Of a stretch of 64,000 nucleotides of DNA, positions 1 through 11,500 are shown piece by piece (positions within the stretch are counted from its first letter, which is position 1; the number at the start of each line of letters is the position of its first letter). The notes below the pieces were generated by a model that did no database searches, was not told the origin of the DNA, and was given only the letters and a program-made list of their open reading frames with translations. Made by a program: the position numbers and the translations under genes. Source of the stretch: Pelecanus crispus (taxonomy: Eukaryota; Chordata; Aves; Pelecaniformes; Pelecanidae); assembly GCF_030463565.1 (NCBI RefSeq), contig NC_134644.1:130445388-130509387 (forward strand), read 5' to 3'.

Positions 1-2967
1 TTAAAACATGTTATGCATTCTTATCAATATAGTCACATCAATGCACTGCCTTAGGAGAGCACAAAAACCAAGGGACTCAGCTAAATGAGATAGAAATGTA
101 ACTTTAGAAAGAGATATACTGTGAAACTCTTAAATAGAATATCACTAGCAATGTGGATGTAGAAGGATCCACATATATTGGAGCTAAAGCAGATGAGCAC
201 AATTATAGCTTGCTGTGTTTTTTCCGGGATTCTTAGTGCCAGACCTCCAACAGTAACTGTACCTACATAATAAGGAATATACTTCATCCCTAAAAATCAA
301 GAAGAATGTAGTTCTGTAGCCTTCCCAATTTTACTGATAGAACAAGAAGGTACAATAATTCAAATAGCTTCCTGGACTAGTGGCTTTCTTATGCATTCTT
401 TCTTAAGATTTGGAAATCGGTCATTTGTTAAACTGTGCTGCCTTTTACTATGTTTCTGTTTAATATTTTTTTTTTTAAATGCCCTTTTTCACCTATCTCT
501 ATATGAAAATATCCTCATGGATATATTAATCCGCATTACTTTTATTTTTTTCTTTCTAAGAATTTTAACCCTGTACTACTAAAGTCAATGGATAAAGGAT
601 CTGGTTCATAGAACTGGAGTAGTAGAGGCTGCAAGTTTCTGACAGAAATGAGAAGAAGAAAGATAAAATGAAACCTAACTATGCTACCCCCTTACCCCTC
701 CAAATACAGACTTGATACCACCCAATTTAGAATTAATTATTTAGACATGTAACTACTAAAAAGATGATCTTGGAATCATCACAGGCAGTTCTTTAGAAAC
801 ATTAGTCCAGTTATCAAAACAGTAAATAAAATATTGTGAATCAAAAACTGGGTAGTATGGAAAAATGATGTGAAGGGCTAGATGGATCTGTGTAGCGGCT
901 GAATCTTTAAAACATTTCTACAAATATTGGTTAGCTTTCTATAAATTTGTTTTTATTCCTGTACTAATGTACATATAAAAGCTTTGAACCTATGCTTTGC
1001 ACTGCACTTGGAGAGTCCCCAGAGATAGCCCTGTCTCCAACAGTGTGCATACAACAACACACACACAGAGCTGTTGTTTTAGTTCCTTTGCAGTTAGCCA
1101 GGCTGATTACTGAAGATTGAAGATCGCTGACAGATCAGGATTTTAAGAAACATCTATTAGAATTAATTCTAAAGTGGTATGTCTACAAAGAAGACATGTT
1201 ATTAAGACTAAAGGGTATTTGATAATGTAATTACTAGGCAAATTAAGTAGATCTGATTTCCAACTTGACAAAAGTGACAGACCTGCAAGTGTTTCTTACC
1301 GTTCAGAGAGCAAGCTATTTCACATCTTTCACTTTCTTAGTCTTGTTCAAAGGATTGAACTAGAAATCTTTAAGGTATGGAAGAGCCACTTACGTTACAG
1401 AGTAAGAAAGGAGGATGAAAATGATAACATGCAGGTGGAATAAATCTGTCAAAAGAAAAAAGGAAGCTATTCAACTGAACATTAGAACCAATTTGAACCC
1501 TGAATAACCTGCGGTGCTTTCTCAAAGACTGGAACATTTCTCCAGGAAAGCCAATAAAGATAACTTCTAATGTCATCATCATCAGGAAATAGGAATAACA
1601 GCTGCTATCTGGAAGCTCCATTCTTTTTAGAAGTAGGATTCAGGGAAGAAACTAAATTGCAAACACGAGAGAAGTTGTCTCTTCAGTTATGCTATCCATT
1701 AGATACGTCTGCATTTTAGATCCTTAAAGGTGGCAAATGCCAGAGAAGCCTTAGTCTGTGTATAAAAAGAAGTGCTTTGGCAGTCTAATCAGCAATGTGT
1801 AGGTAGTTGCTGATTCATTTTGCGTGATTTTGGGACACATATCTGCCTGTAAATACTGGAGGAAGCGTTGATCTGATTGAAAACTATATGTGCCAAACTA
1901 TTGCTGTTTTGGAAGATACTTCACAACCAACAGCACAGGATGTTTTAATCATCATTATATCATCATATATAATCACATCAATTCTTTGAGAATCACCATC
2001 AGCAGATGACTAAGTAGTAAATCACTGGTTTTTGGAAGGCATCTGCTGCAAGGATCCTCACAGCTTGGTCTTCAGCTGGACTGGATGAGACTCTCTAAAT
2101 TGCTATTCTTACACGCAGCTGACCTGTGGTCCTCCGTGACTTCATGATCCATCCCTGTTGCTTATCTTAAGCTATGTATTAAAAATCTTCTACCTACCTT
2201 AGCTATGTAGAAAAGACTGTCCTGCATGACCATTTCTACAACTGCAGGAACAGTTTCTACTGACTACTTACAAGTATAGTTTGATCAGCAGGAATCACCT
2301 GGGCTTGTTGCTGGAGCTGCCAGATTCTCCACACAGAATGTCAATCAACATATTTAAGAATAAAGGAAGGCCTATCAGGGCCTGCCTGAGTGAATCTTCA
2401 GGACTGCCCAAAATTCGTACCCAGAGAGTTCCAGTAACAGTTAGTCAAGTATTTCTTGCAAAAGTGACCACAAGTTCAGTCAATCACTTCGTCTCAAGCA
2501 GTCTAGTGTCTCATCTACATGACTAGATGGGGAGCTCCTGGACTACCCAGGGAATTAACAACCTAAGTGCACAGGGTGTGTACTCAGGCACAGCCCTTAT
2601 ACCCAGCTGCACTACAGCTGTAGTTATAGGATGGATATGAATGTCATCCTTCCACCACACTTATAAATTAAATTCTGCAGTTCTATAGCTCTTGCCACAA
2701 GTAACACTTCCCTTTTTCACGTGTGCTGATGTAACAGTATATGCATTACTTCATCATAGATCTCAATACAGGCTACCAAAGTATCACATGGTTTCAACAA
2801 TTTTCATCTGGATTTGGAAAAATGCCCTTATCATTTCCTGGGGGCACAAACTGAACTTTCATCTTTCCTACTCCTTGCTAAGCAACTGCCAACAGCTTAA
2901 TCAAATGGCGGGACCACCTCTCTGAAAGTTACCGTTCCCAGTATCCATTTGTGCTGCTTTAAATGTT
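1..2967. other. Non-coding, no repeat recognised
   Basis: AT-rich sequence. The longest frames (83 codons at 1621-1370 minus, 81 codons at 2281-2526 plus) have no family features or good splice sites. I see no gene, RNA or known mobile element. Confidence 0.6.
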
Positions 2968-3379
2968 TGTGGTGGGTTGACCCTGGCTGGATACCAAGTG
3001 CCCACCAAAGCTGCTCTATCACTCCCCTTCTCAACTGGACAGGGGAGAGAAAATACAATGAAAAGCTCATGGGTTGAGATAAGGACAGGGAGAGATCACT
3101 CAGAAATTACCTTCATGGGCAAAACAGACTTGACGTGGGGAAAATCAGTTTAATTTATTAAGAGTCAAATCAGAGTAGGGTAATGAGAAATAAAAACTAA
3201 ATCTTAAAACACCTTCCCTCCACCCCTCCCTTCTTCCCAGGCTCAGCTTCACTCCTGGTTTTCCCTACCTCCTCGCCCCGAGCAGCACAGGGGGATAGGG
3301 AATGGGAGTTGTGGTCAGTTCATCCTACGTTGTCTCTGCCGCTCCTTCCTCCTCAAGGAGAGGACTCCTCACACTTTTG

Positions 3380-3690
3380 CCCTGCTCCAGCATGGGGTCC
3401 CTCCCATGGGAGACAGTCTTCCACAAACTTCTCCAACATGGGTCCTTCCCATGGGCTACAGTTCTCTTCACGGATCCACAGGTCCTGCCAGGAGCCTGGT
3501 CCAACACGGGCTTCCCACTGGGTCACAGCCTCCTTTGGGCACATCCACCTGCTCCAGTGTTGCATCCTCCATGGGCTGCAGGTGGATATCTACTGCACCA
3601 TTAACCTCCATGGGCTGCAGAGGCACAGCCTGCCTCACCATGGTCTTCACTACGGGCTGCAGGGGAATATCTGCTCCGGCACCTGGAGCA
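3380..3690. repeat. Degenerate tandem units within the long LTR
   Basis: A CTCCA(G/A)CATGGG...CCCATGGG unit recurs about every 50 bp (near 3387 and 3439). A CATGGGCTGCAG unit recurs near 3570 and 3610, with a diverged copy near 3650. These lie between the LTR's TATA box and its poly(A) signal, so they lengthen the transcribed part of the LTR. Confidence 0.55.
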
Positions 3691-3755
3691 CCTCCTCCCC
3701 CTCCTTCTTCACTGACCTTGGTGTCTGTAGAGTTGTTCCTCTCACATATTCTCAT
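3468..3755 (-). other. ORF inside the long LTR, just downstream of its TATA box
   Basis: A 95-codon minus-strand frame starts about 45 bp after the TATA-like box, so it would sit at the 5' end of an LTR-driven transcript. It has a polyglycine run (EEGGGGGAPG) and repeated LQPM motifs (PLQPM, HLQPM), produced by the recurring CTGCAGCCCATGG unit in the DNA. Two further overlapping frames (3565-3353 and 3507-3325) carry on the repetition with SPWEGP-type units. It is not gag, pol or env. Such frames in repeated LTRs are often predicted as proteins in bird genomes. Whether any is translated is unknown. Confidence 0.4.
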
Positions 3756-3985
3756 TCATCACTCCAGTTGCAGTTTGTGTTTGGCTTCTTTCCCCTTCTT
3801 AAATATGTTATCCCCAAGGTGCTACCACTGTCGCTGATTGGCTTGGCCTTGGCCAGCAGTGGGTCTGTCTTGGAGCCCGCTGGCATTGGCTCAACTCGAC
3901 ATAGGGGAAGCTTCTAGTAACTTCTCACAGAAGCTGCCCCTGTAGCCCCTCTGCTAACAAAACCTTGCCGTGCAAACCCAATACA

Positions 3986-6160
3986 ATGTGAAAGCAACTG
4001 CCCATTACAGTGACAAACATAATGACCTGGAATTTCCCATCAGTCCTGGTCCAGGTGCAGTCTTATGTTTTATACTTACAATTTAGATTATTTTGGGAAC
4101 CCAATGTTTTGGCAAAGTATTCCTATTGTGAGTATACACCAAGTATAATACTAAGGTACAAGGTAAGAAATTGTGTTCCAAGATGCTAATGCAGTGTAAA
4201 TAATATTTTAAATTACCTTCTTTATTCTATTCCTTAAAGTTTGTGCTACTTCCTTCCCATGTATCCTATGTCTGTATGACCTGTCCTTTTTCTACAGCTA
4301 CTATAACCATCAGTGGAAAACTATGTTTTACTTATATAGAAAACCATATTTTCTACCAAGACTAGACTTCAGTGTGACTGCCTGATTATTTCATAGTGTT
4401 GACCACCAGGTTCTTTATCCTCCCTCTAAAAGACCAGCCCGGTACCAACAGCAAATCTCACAATTCTTTTTTCCTTTACAGATGTGATTCTGCTGAGAGA
4501 AATTCAGAATTTGCATATCTTTAAGTTTAACATTTAAATTTCTCAGAACTTTTCCTTCCATACTTAACCTTAAATAACTGTTAGGCCTGCAAAACTATTT
4601 GCAGATCTATCTTCCTGATGTCTCCCCAAGTTCTTTTACATTTTCTGGTGAATATGTGCCAGAGAATTCTGAGCCATATTCATCTATAAAGGTTTCATTA
4701 AAAACTTTTATACTAGAATAAGCAACTGTGATAGAACTGCCACTATATATTAAAAAAAAAAAAAAATTACAAAATTAGAATTACAAGAAGATACGATTGT
4801 ATCTGTATCCTCTTCCTTTATCATATGTATCATATAAAGCAATCTATACTCCTGCAGATTTCTTGCCAAATGCAGAGAATCCTCCTGCAACTTTTAAAAG
4901 ATACAATTGGGATTTTGAAATTAACCGTTCTATGTACCCAATTCCAATGGCATTCAATAAAATACGATACCTAAAAATCAGATCCTTAGCATGCTTCCAG
5001 TGTACACAGCTATAAACAGATTCAGAAAGGAGGAAAGCTATTAATGTCAGGTTTTTAATCAGATCTATTTTCTTCATGAAAACAGTCAGCCTTATGCCAC
5101 ACATGGCTTGGCAGGGCAACTTGTTATCAACACGTATTTTTGCCTCATCCATTCCTCATCAGACTGCAGCTGCCAACACATTGTCTCTCAGAGAATGCAA
5201 ACTGACCAGCCAGCCATCAAATAACCTGATATGCTCTGATAGCTTCAGCCCTGTATTCTAGTCTGCAAAAGCAGAGAGTAGGAAGCAAAGGGCAGGAAAG
5301 TATTTGCAGTGTTCCTAGCATTACTCAGGGTTGATAAATAAAAATCTTTATCATCTGGCTCTCCTATTTTATTTGTGCATGTTTAATGCAGGCAGATAAA
5401 TGATAGATTGGCAAATCTCTTCAGATATGATATTTTGTTTGGTTTGAATTTGTTTAATCACTCTCTTCTATACTGTTTTGCTAAGTGATCTAGTTTTAGT
5501 TGACAAACAACATCCAAAATTGCCTTTTTCAGTGATTGACTTCACTGGAATCCAATTTTTTCCCCTTGAACATTACGGAATCCACATATCCTGCCTCTTG
5601 GAGCCATTCAATCTTTAAAAATGTTGTAAAATCTCTTTGTGGACAAGCACAGAAGGAAAACATTCTAAAAGTGCTTTTCCCAAAGAGTAGATTAAAACAC
5701 ATGAAACCAAAGGTTTGATTAAGCAGTAGAATCTCTTGGTAAATGTTGTGCTACTGCATCAGAGGCCACCTGTGGAAAAAAAACCAAGGTTATATTTTCT
5801 CTTCCTTCTCTATTTATAAAGGCTTTGGAAGAAACACTGCTAGTATGCTCTGAAGGAGAAGACTAAAAGTAGTCAGTAGCCTATTTCTCAACAGTGAGGA
5901 GCAAGAGCTTGTAAAAACATAAAACCAGAGGTCAATATGGAGACTTAAAGCCAATTTAAAAATAATTTGCATTCTTTTGCTGAATTCAGCCAATAATTCT
6001 CACCATTCAGAAATAGCGTGTCTTCTTGACACATACTTTTGAAATGGACACAAAAAGGAGCTAAAATAATTAACTGATTATTTTTAATCTGCTGTTTCAC
6101 TCCTGCAGCCAGTTTTCCCAAAACACTTTCTAAAATAACACCTTCTAAAATAAGATTACT
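3986..6160. other. Non-coding, no repeat recognised apart from a poly(A) tract
   Basis: AT-rich intergenic DNA. Frames of 60 to 102 codons on both strands around 4800-5260 overlap one another and show no motif. Confidence 0.6.
4752..4766 (+). repeat. Poly(A) tract
   Basis: An uninterrupted A run of about 15 with no retrotransposon body or target duplication recognised next to it. Confidence 0.8.
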
Positions 6161-6590
6161 GGCTTGGTGAATGAGGGGAAAGCAGCGGTTTTGCGTATTT
6201 CAACTTTAGTAAAACTTTCGACACTGTTTCTCACAACACCCTCACAGACAAACTGAGGAAGTGGAGACCAGATAAGCAGAGAGTGAGGTGGAATGAAAAC
6301 TGCCAGGCTCAAAGGGTTGTGATCAGCAGCACAAAGTCCAGCCAGAGGCCAAGCAATAGTGGTGTCCCACAGGGATTGGAATTGGGTCCAAAACAGTTTA
6401 ACATCTTCATCAGTGGCATGGATGGTGGGACAGAGTGCACCCTCAGCAAGTTTTCAGATGATACAAAACTGGAAGGAGTTGTTAAACCAGATGGATGTGC
6501 TGCCATTCAGAGGAACCTCAACAGGCTGGAGAAATGGGCTGATAAGAATGTTGGGAAGTTCAACAGAAGGAACTGCAAAGTCCTGTACCA
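6161..6590 (+). mobile_element. CR1 LINE internal fragment (reverse transcriptase palm region)
   Basis: Both ends are truncated. In shifting frames the plus strand reads FNFSKTFDTVSHN, then GVPQG with FNIFISGMD, then FSDDTKLEGV and LEKWADKN. These are the successive CR1 reverse transcriptase motifs up to the thumb. The catalytic FADD box is FSDD here. At least one frame shift separates the first motif from the rest, and neither the 3' UTR nor the octamer tail is present. It is a dead remnant. Confidence 0.88.
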
Positions 6591-7949
6591 CTCTGCGATT
6601 CTGGTTTCTGCTACAGGTTCCTCTGACCTAGGAGAACTGTTGATTTTGTGTTTAGACTGTTAAATGACTCAGTATAAGCTGTAGCAAGCTTAAAAACAAG
6701 ACCACTAGAAAAGCAAGTAGAGAGAAGAGCTAAAGAGAATCAGATGTCACACATAACATGCAGTGGAAACTATATGTAATGAAGCTCAAGCTAAGAACTT
6801 TATATTTGATTGAACTGTAGCAAAAATACTTCAAGAAAGATGCCCTGTGATCCTCAGACACTAGAGGACTGCCTAGCCACCTGACCTGTAAAATTGTTCA
6901 TCAATGTCAACCAACACAGAGATGACATTCATTAATACACTCAAATGTATGTGGTATTGGTTTCCCAGGTCTTTAGCATACTTAAACATGTAATGAACAA
7001 GGCTTTAGCAATATGGTCCCCCTGGAAGAAAAAAGGTTAACTAAGGTTGAGATTAGGAAATTTGACTACTTCTTGCACCACCAAAAAGCAAAAGCAGCAA
7101 ACAAACAACAAAACAAGATAGTTTTGAAGTGAAAAATTCTTTGGAAGTCAACCTCATCCTCTAAAGTGTTTTATTACAAACAACTTGGCTGCATCACTTG
7201 AAAGCAAATGATGTAATTAGTTGGTTCCAGGTTTTTGGGAACTTTTCCAGAAAGCCATGTTGTAGTTCATTTGAGTACATGAAGATGAAACAATGAAGTT
7301 AATATATGCAGATATGATCTTCCTTGCTCATCTCTTAATAAAAAGAGGATAGAGTAATATAATTTCATACTAAAAACCTCCCTGCAAATGATTTGGTGCA
7401 GATAGGTTTACCTATTTTGCAAGATTTTTCTAGCTTTCTATCTGGTTTCCAGTATTGCTTGTAGTAAATTGGTGTAACAACAACAACAATTAAAAAAAAA
7501 AACCCAAACTGCAAAACAACAGATGGAGGAGATACAAACAAGTAGATACAAAGGATCTGCTAGTGAGCACCAGCACCATGCCTTGTCAGGATTTGGCTTC
7601 ACCTTTTGTGATGTGAGTTTGTTAATTAATTCTGTGGATTTTCCCCAAGAACACATTATTAAAGTGATGGGGAAATGAGTGCAAGTCAACAGTAAGTTTC
7701 ATCCCAACACAAAGCATTTATAAGGAAACAGAACAGTAATGAAAATACACAGACAGATCTTATAACTAAATCGACTAATATGGACTCTCAGAAAGTTTTC
7801 AAACAGAATTTAGGGTATTGAATAGCCTTTTTGTTTTATGATAGAAATATAGAAATCGTCTGAGAATTTGACAGACATTAATTTTAATTTTGGAGATGAA
7901 AAATAAGTAGTGCTTCACCCAATAATGACACTTACTAATCAACACAAGC
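6591..7949. other. Non-coding between the CR1 fragment and LTR copy 1
   Basis: Nothing recognisable except a CAA-repeat and A-tract at 7476-7505 (A11 directly followed by CCC). Confidence 0.6.
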
Positions 7950-8521
7950 TGTCCTGGTTTCGGCTGGGATAGAGTTAATTTTTTTCCTAGTAGCAGGCAT
8001 AGTGCTGTGTTTTGGATTTAGTAGGAGCAGAATGCTGATAACACGCTGATGTTTTTAGTTGTTGCTGAGTACTGCTTAGGCTAGTCAAGGACTTTTTTCA
8101 GCTTCCCATGCTCTGCCAGGTGCACAAGAAACTGGGAGGGGGCACAGTCAGAAGAGTTGATCCAAACTGACCAAAGGGCTATTCCATACCATATGACGTC
8201 ATGCTCAGTATATAAACTGGGGGGGGTTGGCCAGGGAGCAGCAATCGCTGCTCGGGAACTGGCTGGGTATTGGTCGGTGGGTGGTGAGCAATTGCATTGT
8301 GCATCACTTGCTTTGTATATCATTATTATTATTATCATTATTATACTGTTACTATTATCATTACTATTTTACTTTATTTCAATTATTAAACTGTTCTTAT
8401 CTCAACCCAGGAGTGTTTCTCACTCTTATTCCTCCAATTCTCTCCCCCATCCCATTGGGGTAGGGGGAGTGAGCAAGCGGCTGCGTGGTGCTGAGTTGCT
8501 GGCTGGGGCTAAACCACGACA
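7950..8521 (+). mobile_element. Solo LTR, TGTCCTGGTTTC family, copy 1 (572 bp) with perfect 5-bp target duplication
   Basis: The element starts TGTCCTGGTTTCGGC and ends AAACCACGACA. CAAGC flanks it on both sides (7945-7949 and 8522-8526), a perfect 5-bp target-site duplication. Inside, in order, are a consensus CRE palindrome TGACGTCA (8194-8201), a TATA box (8209-8217), a G8 run, an ATT/ATC-rich stretch (8316-8380), an ATTAAA poly(A) signal (8385-8390) and a U5 with TTATCTCAACCCA. No internal retroviral genes remain, so it arose by LTR-LTR recombination. The 5-bp duplication fits an ERVL-like element. Confidence 0.92.
8194..8217 (+). promoter_or_regulatory. LTR core promoter: CRE palindrome plus TATA box
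   Basis: A perfect TGACGTCA palindrome sits 7 bp upstream of GTATATAAA. This is the normal layout of a cAMP/ATF-responsive core promoter. The central CpG is intact here, whereas in the second copy of the LTR the site has decayed to TGACATCA in the sense direction. Confidence 0.6.
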
Positions 8522-8526
8522 CAAGC

Positions 8527-11500
8527 ATTGCTGAGAAAAACATGCATATCAAACACAATCCTGCTTAGTAATGCATTATATTAATTGAGATAAGATCTAT
8601 TTATATATATATGCTTATGACTATCACTGTGTATAGATTCCCTTCTCAAAATGACAATTTTAGGAATTGTTGAGGGTGGGGAAAGCAGAAATAAGAATGA
8701 AAATAACCGTACTTGTATCATTTGTGTGCCTGCAAGCAACTGTGTCAGGCTGGTGTTTAATACCATTCAATAAGCTCACACATGAACAGAACTCTTGAAC
8801 ATGAGATTCTCATCCCAGCCTAGCGGGCAGGTAAGATATTCAAGTTGTGGCAAGCAGGTGCTACAGAAAAAATTCAACAACAGCCCATCCCAACAACTCA
8901 TATCTGTGCCATGCACAAGGTCTCAAGTATGGGAATCACTACAGTATTAAGCAGACTGTGAGAGATGCCTGCTAGAGGTATTCTGCCACATTTTCCAAAA
9001 AGGCAAACCTCTGCCACTCGAATTCTTGTATAGATAGTCTGTGAACATTGCAAAGTAAAAAAATATTCAGACTGTTTACCCCATAATTCTGTGTAGCATA
9101 AAGAAGGTAAGAGATATTAACAAGCCTCCTTAACTACTTGCATAATCTCTAGATCATGTAGAAAGTAATCGCTGTTGCCCCATTATAGCAGAGTTTTAAA
9201 GCTTACAAAGGAAAAGAAAAAAAAGGATAATTTTATATGCTTCACCATTCAAGAAGAGGTAGTTTCCTTTATCTCCTCCATTAACATAGCAGAGTCAAAG
9301 AAAGATGGAGAATATTGGCATTGCCAGCTGGAAAGTTTCTTAGCATAATTCCCTTCCGCCTTTTCAACTGCCTTAGTCTGAAGGGCCATGAGTTCCTCCC
9401 ATTTATGATAGAAATACTAGTAGGTGAGCCAAGCATGTTGCTGCCACTGTGAAGTTTAACTTTAAGTCATACCTTATCATGGTGTCCCAAGAAGCAATGG
9501 TATAGTCCCAAATTCTAGGTCAAAACCACCTACTTCACCTATTCATTCCTAAGACTGGTCCTGATCTTACGTCCTTCCAAGGACATCTTTCACATGCTTA
9601 TTTGCTACATCAACATGATTTATCAGGTCTCCTTGCCTTCCTAGTTATTATACTTCTCATTTTTTTGGTGATTGAGACAGTCAACAAATGAACAAAAAGA
9701 AAACAGAAGTAAAGGAAGGAAAATATTTCCAGAGTAAATTCAACAGGATAAAAAGTCAAGTGGCACTGATGAAGGAGTCCTAGGTCTGTCATTAGTTACA
9801 ATCAAAGCACTAGCTAAGAGTGGTTTCAGTGGAGTCAGAGGACTACAGAGGGCCTGGAGGATTTAGCCTGCTATTTGTAGTCTACACAACTTTTTTTATG
9901 AGCTTAGAAAAGAAAGATGAACTGGTAGCTGGACCTGAACTGGGACAGTTTATTAGTATAAAAACATCAAAGAGATTAAAAATGCTTTTATTTTGAGGCA
10001 AAGAAGAGAGAGAAAGGCTGAGAAAGAAGGAGTAGGAGAGATAATGGTCATGAGAGAGATCTGGTGGAGGGATAAAATCAGTGGGGCATGAGATTAGATT
10101 AGGGGCATACCAGATTAGCATCTGTGATGAGGAGAGGGAAAGCAGGACAAAGGGAAGAGGAAAGTTACTTAACATTTTATCAAATTTCTCTTGGAAGAAG
10201 ATGGTTAGGTCTTCTGCAAAGAGAGAAACACATTCGTTTTTCCTCTTGTCCCGCCTCTATGCCATGAAAGAGCAAAATGTATTGAGGATAAAGAGGGGTT
10301 TGGGCTTGGAACTTGGCAACACACTAAAGAACAGACAAAGCAAGGTCACCCAATTTAAGTTTTCCACAAAGTTAAGAAAAACAAGGAGAGGAAATAGTTA
10401 TGAGATGTGAATTTGTAACGACTTTGGCCAAGTGACTTGTAATGAAGATGGAGTTAAAAAAGATCAGCTGTTGCACTGATTAACTACAGGAGAAAATGAC
10501 TGTGCTAAGTACTGATGGAAGAAAGTGGAGAGTGGGCTATTAAAGGAGGCCAGAGCAAAAAAAAGAACTCTAACAATGATGAGCTAGTAGTAGCAGAAGC
10601 TCAATGAAAGGATTTGAAAATATTTAATAGACAGCTGAAAGAGTTGGAGAGGAAGAACTGAGTTACTGAGAGATGAGAGAGAAAAGTGCTAGGTGAGAAA
10701 AATTTTAGCAAAAAGTGCTTTCACTAAGCAGGAGAAATAATTCTCAGCTACAAGTAAATAGATTAAATTGAGGAAACAAGACAGGTCAGAGATCTGATGG
10801 GTCATCTACTTGGAAGATAAAAATTACTAAGCAATGAACCTGGGAGATGATGAAGGAAGAAAAAAGATAACCAGTAACAAAAATCAAAGAAGATTTTTAT
10901 CCAGTCTGTGTTTCTGCTAATGTTTAAAATAGTTTCCAAGTTGCTATTATATAGTTTCAAAAAACTAGAGGTAAGAAGAGACTAGACAAGATCACAGTGA
11001 CAGATGGAGGTGGCAACACAGATGATACAATGCCGTAATGTCACTGACTGAACAGTAAGACTTGTTTGAATGAGAATTTTACAGCAGACGTACCTTTATC
11101 ACTGCAGACAATTCAAAGTGCCGCTGCATTATAAATTACAATTTTGCTTGATCAGTGGAAAATTTAGTATTCTATACCTATAAAGGTTATTTTCTTTCTG
11201 TTAGTATCTCTAAATTTCTAGTATCTTTTGCAATATCTACAATTGTTGCCTCACAGAAAAACTTGTATCTTCAATTTGCAGAATTTATTGGAAGCACAAG
11301 AGACCACTGTTTGGCTGCCTTAGATTATTAATTAAATACAAGAATTTGGAGTGAAAAGCTGACATAAGATAGTGAGTTAGGCACTAAAGGTGAACCATGC
11401 AGTGACTGAACTGGGAATTTAACTGAAACTGATTGTTCAAAAGTTAAGCAGCAGATAATCCAATCCTCTTCCAGACACTGTGATCACAAACTTCCTTTCC

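Larger units (their letters stand above)
2968..3985 (-). mobile_element. Long solo LTR of an avian endogenous retrovirus (about 1018 bp), minus strand
   Basis: On the plus strand the element runs from TGTGGTGGGTTGACC to CCCAATACA, so it has the TG...CA ends of an LTR. Flanking 5-mers are ATGTT and ATGTG, a 4-of-5 match to a target duplication. Read on the minus strand it has a TATA-like box (rc of 3798-3807) and an AATAAA signal (rc of 3154-3159). A U5 follows with TTATCTCAACCCA and a GGGGAGTGA run, both shared with the shorter LTR family elsewhere in the window. There is no internal gag, pol or env sequence on either side, so it is a solo LTR. The 5-bp duplication suggests the ERVL-like class, but the family name needs a repeat library. 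Confidence 0.85.

Noticed and set aside
1302..1370. Minus-strand splice-like pair (TTTCTAG acceptor, AACG|GTAAGA donor)
   Set aside because: All three frames contain stops and the segment has no other support.
3309..3917. 202-codon plus-strand frame
   Set aside because: It lies antisense within the long LTR and comes from its GC-rich tandem units.
3986..7949. Possible full-length provirus between the LTRs at 2968 and 7950
   Set aside because: The LTRs are of different families and opposite orientation, and no retroviral genes lie between them.
8157..8534. 125-codon frame rich in Ile and Leu
   Set aside because: It is produced by the ATT/ATC-rich part of the LTR.
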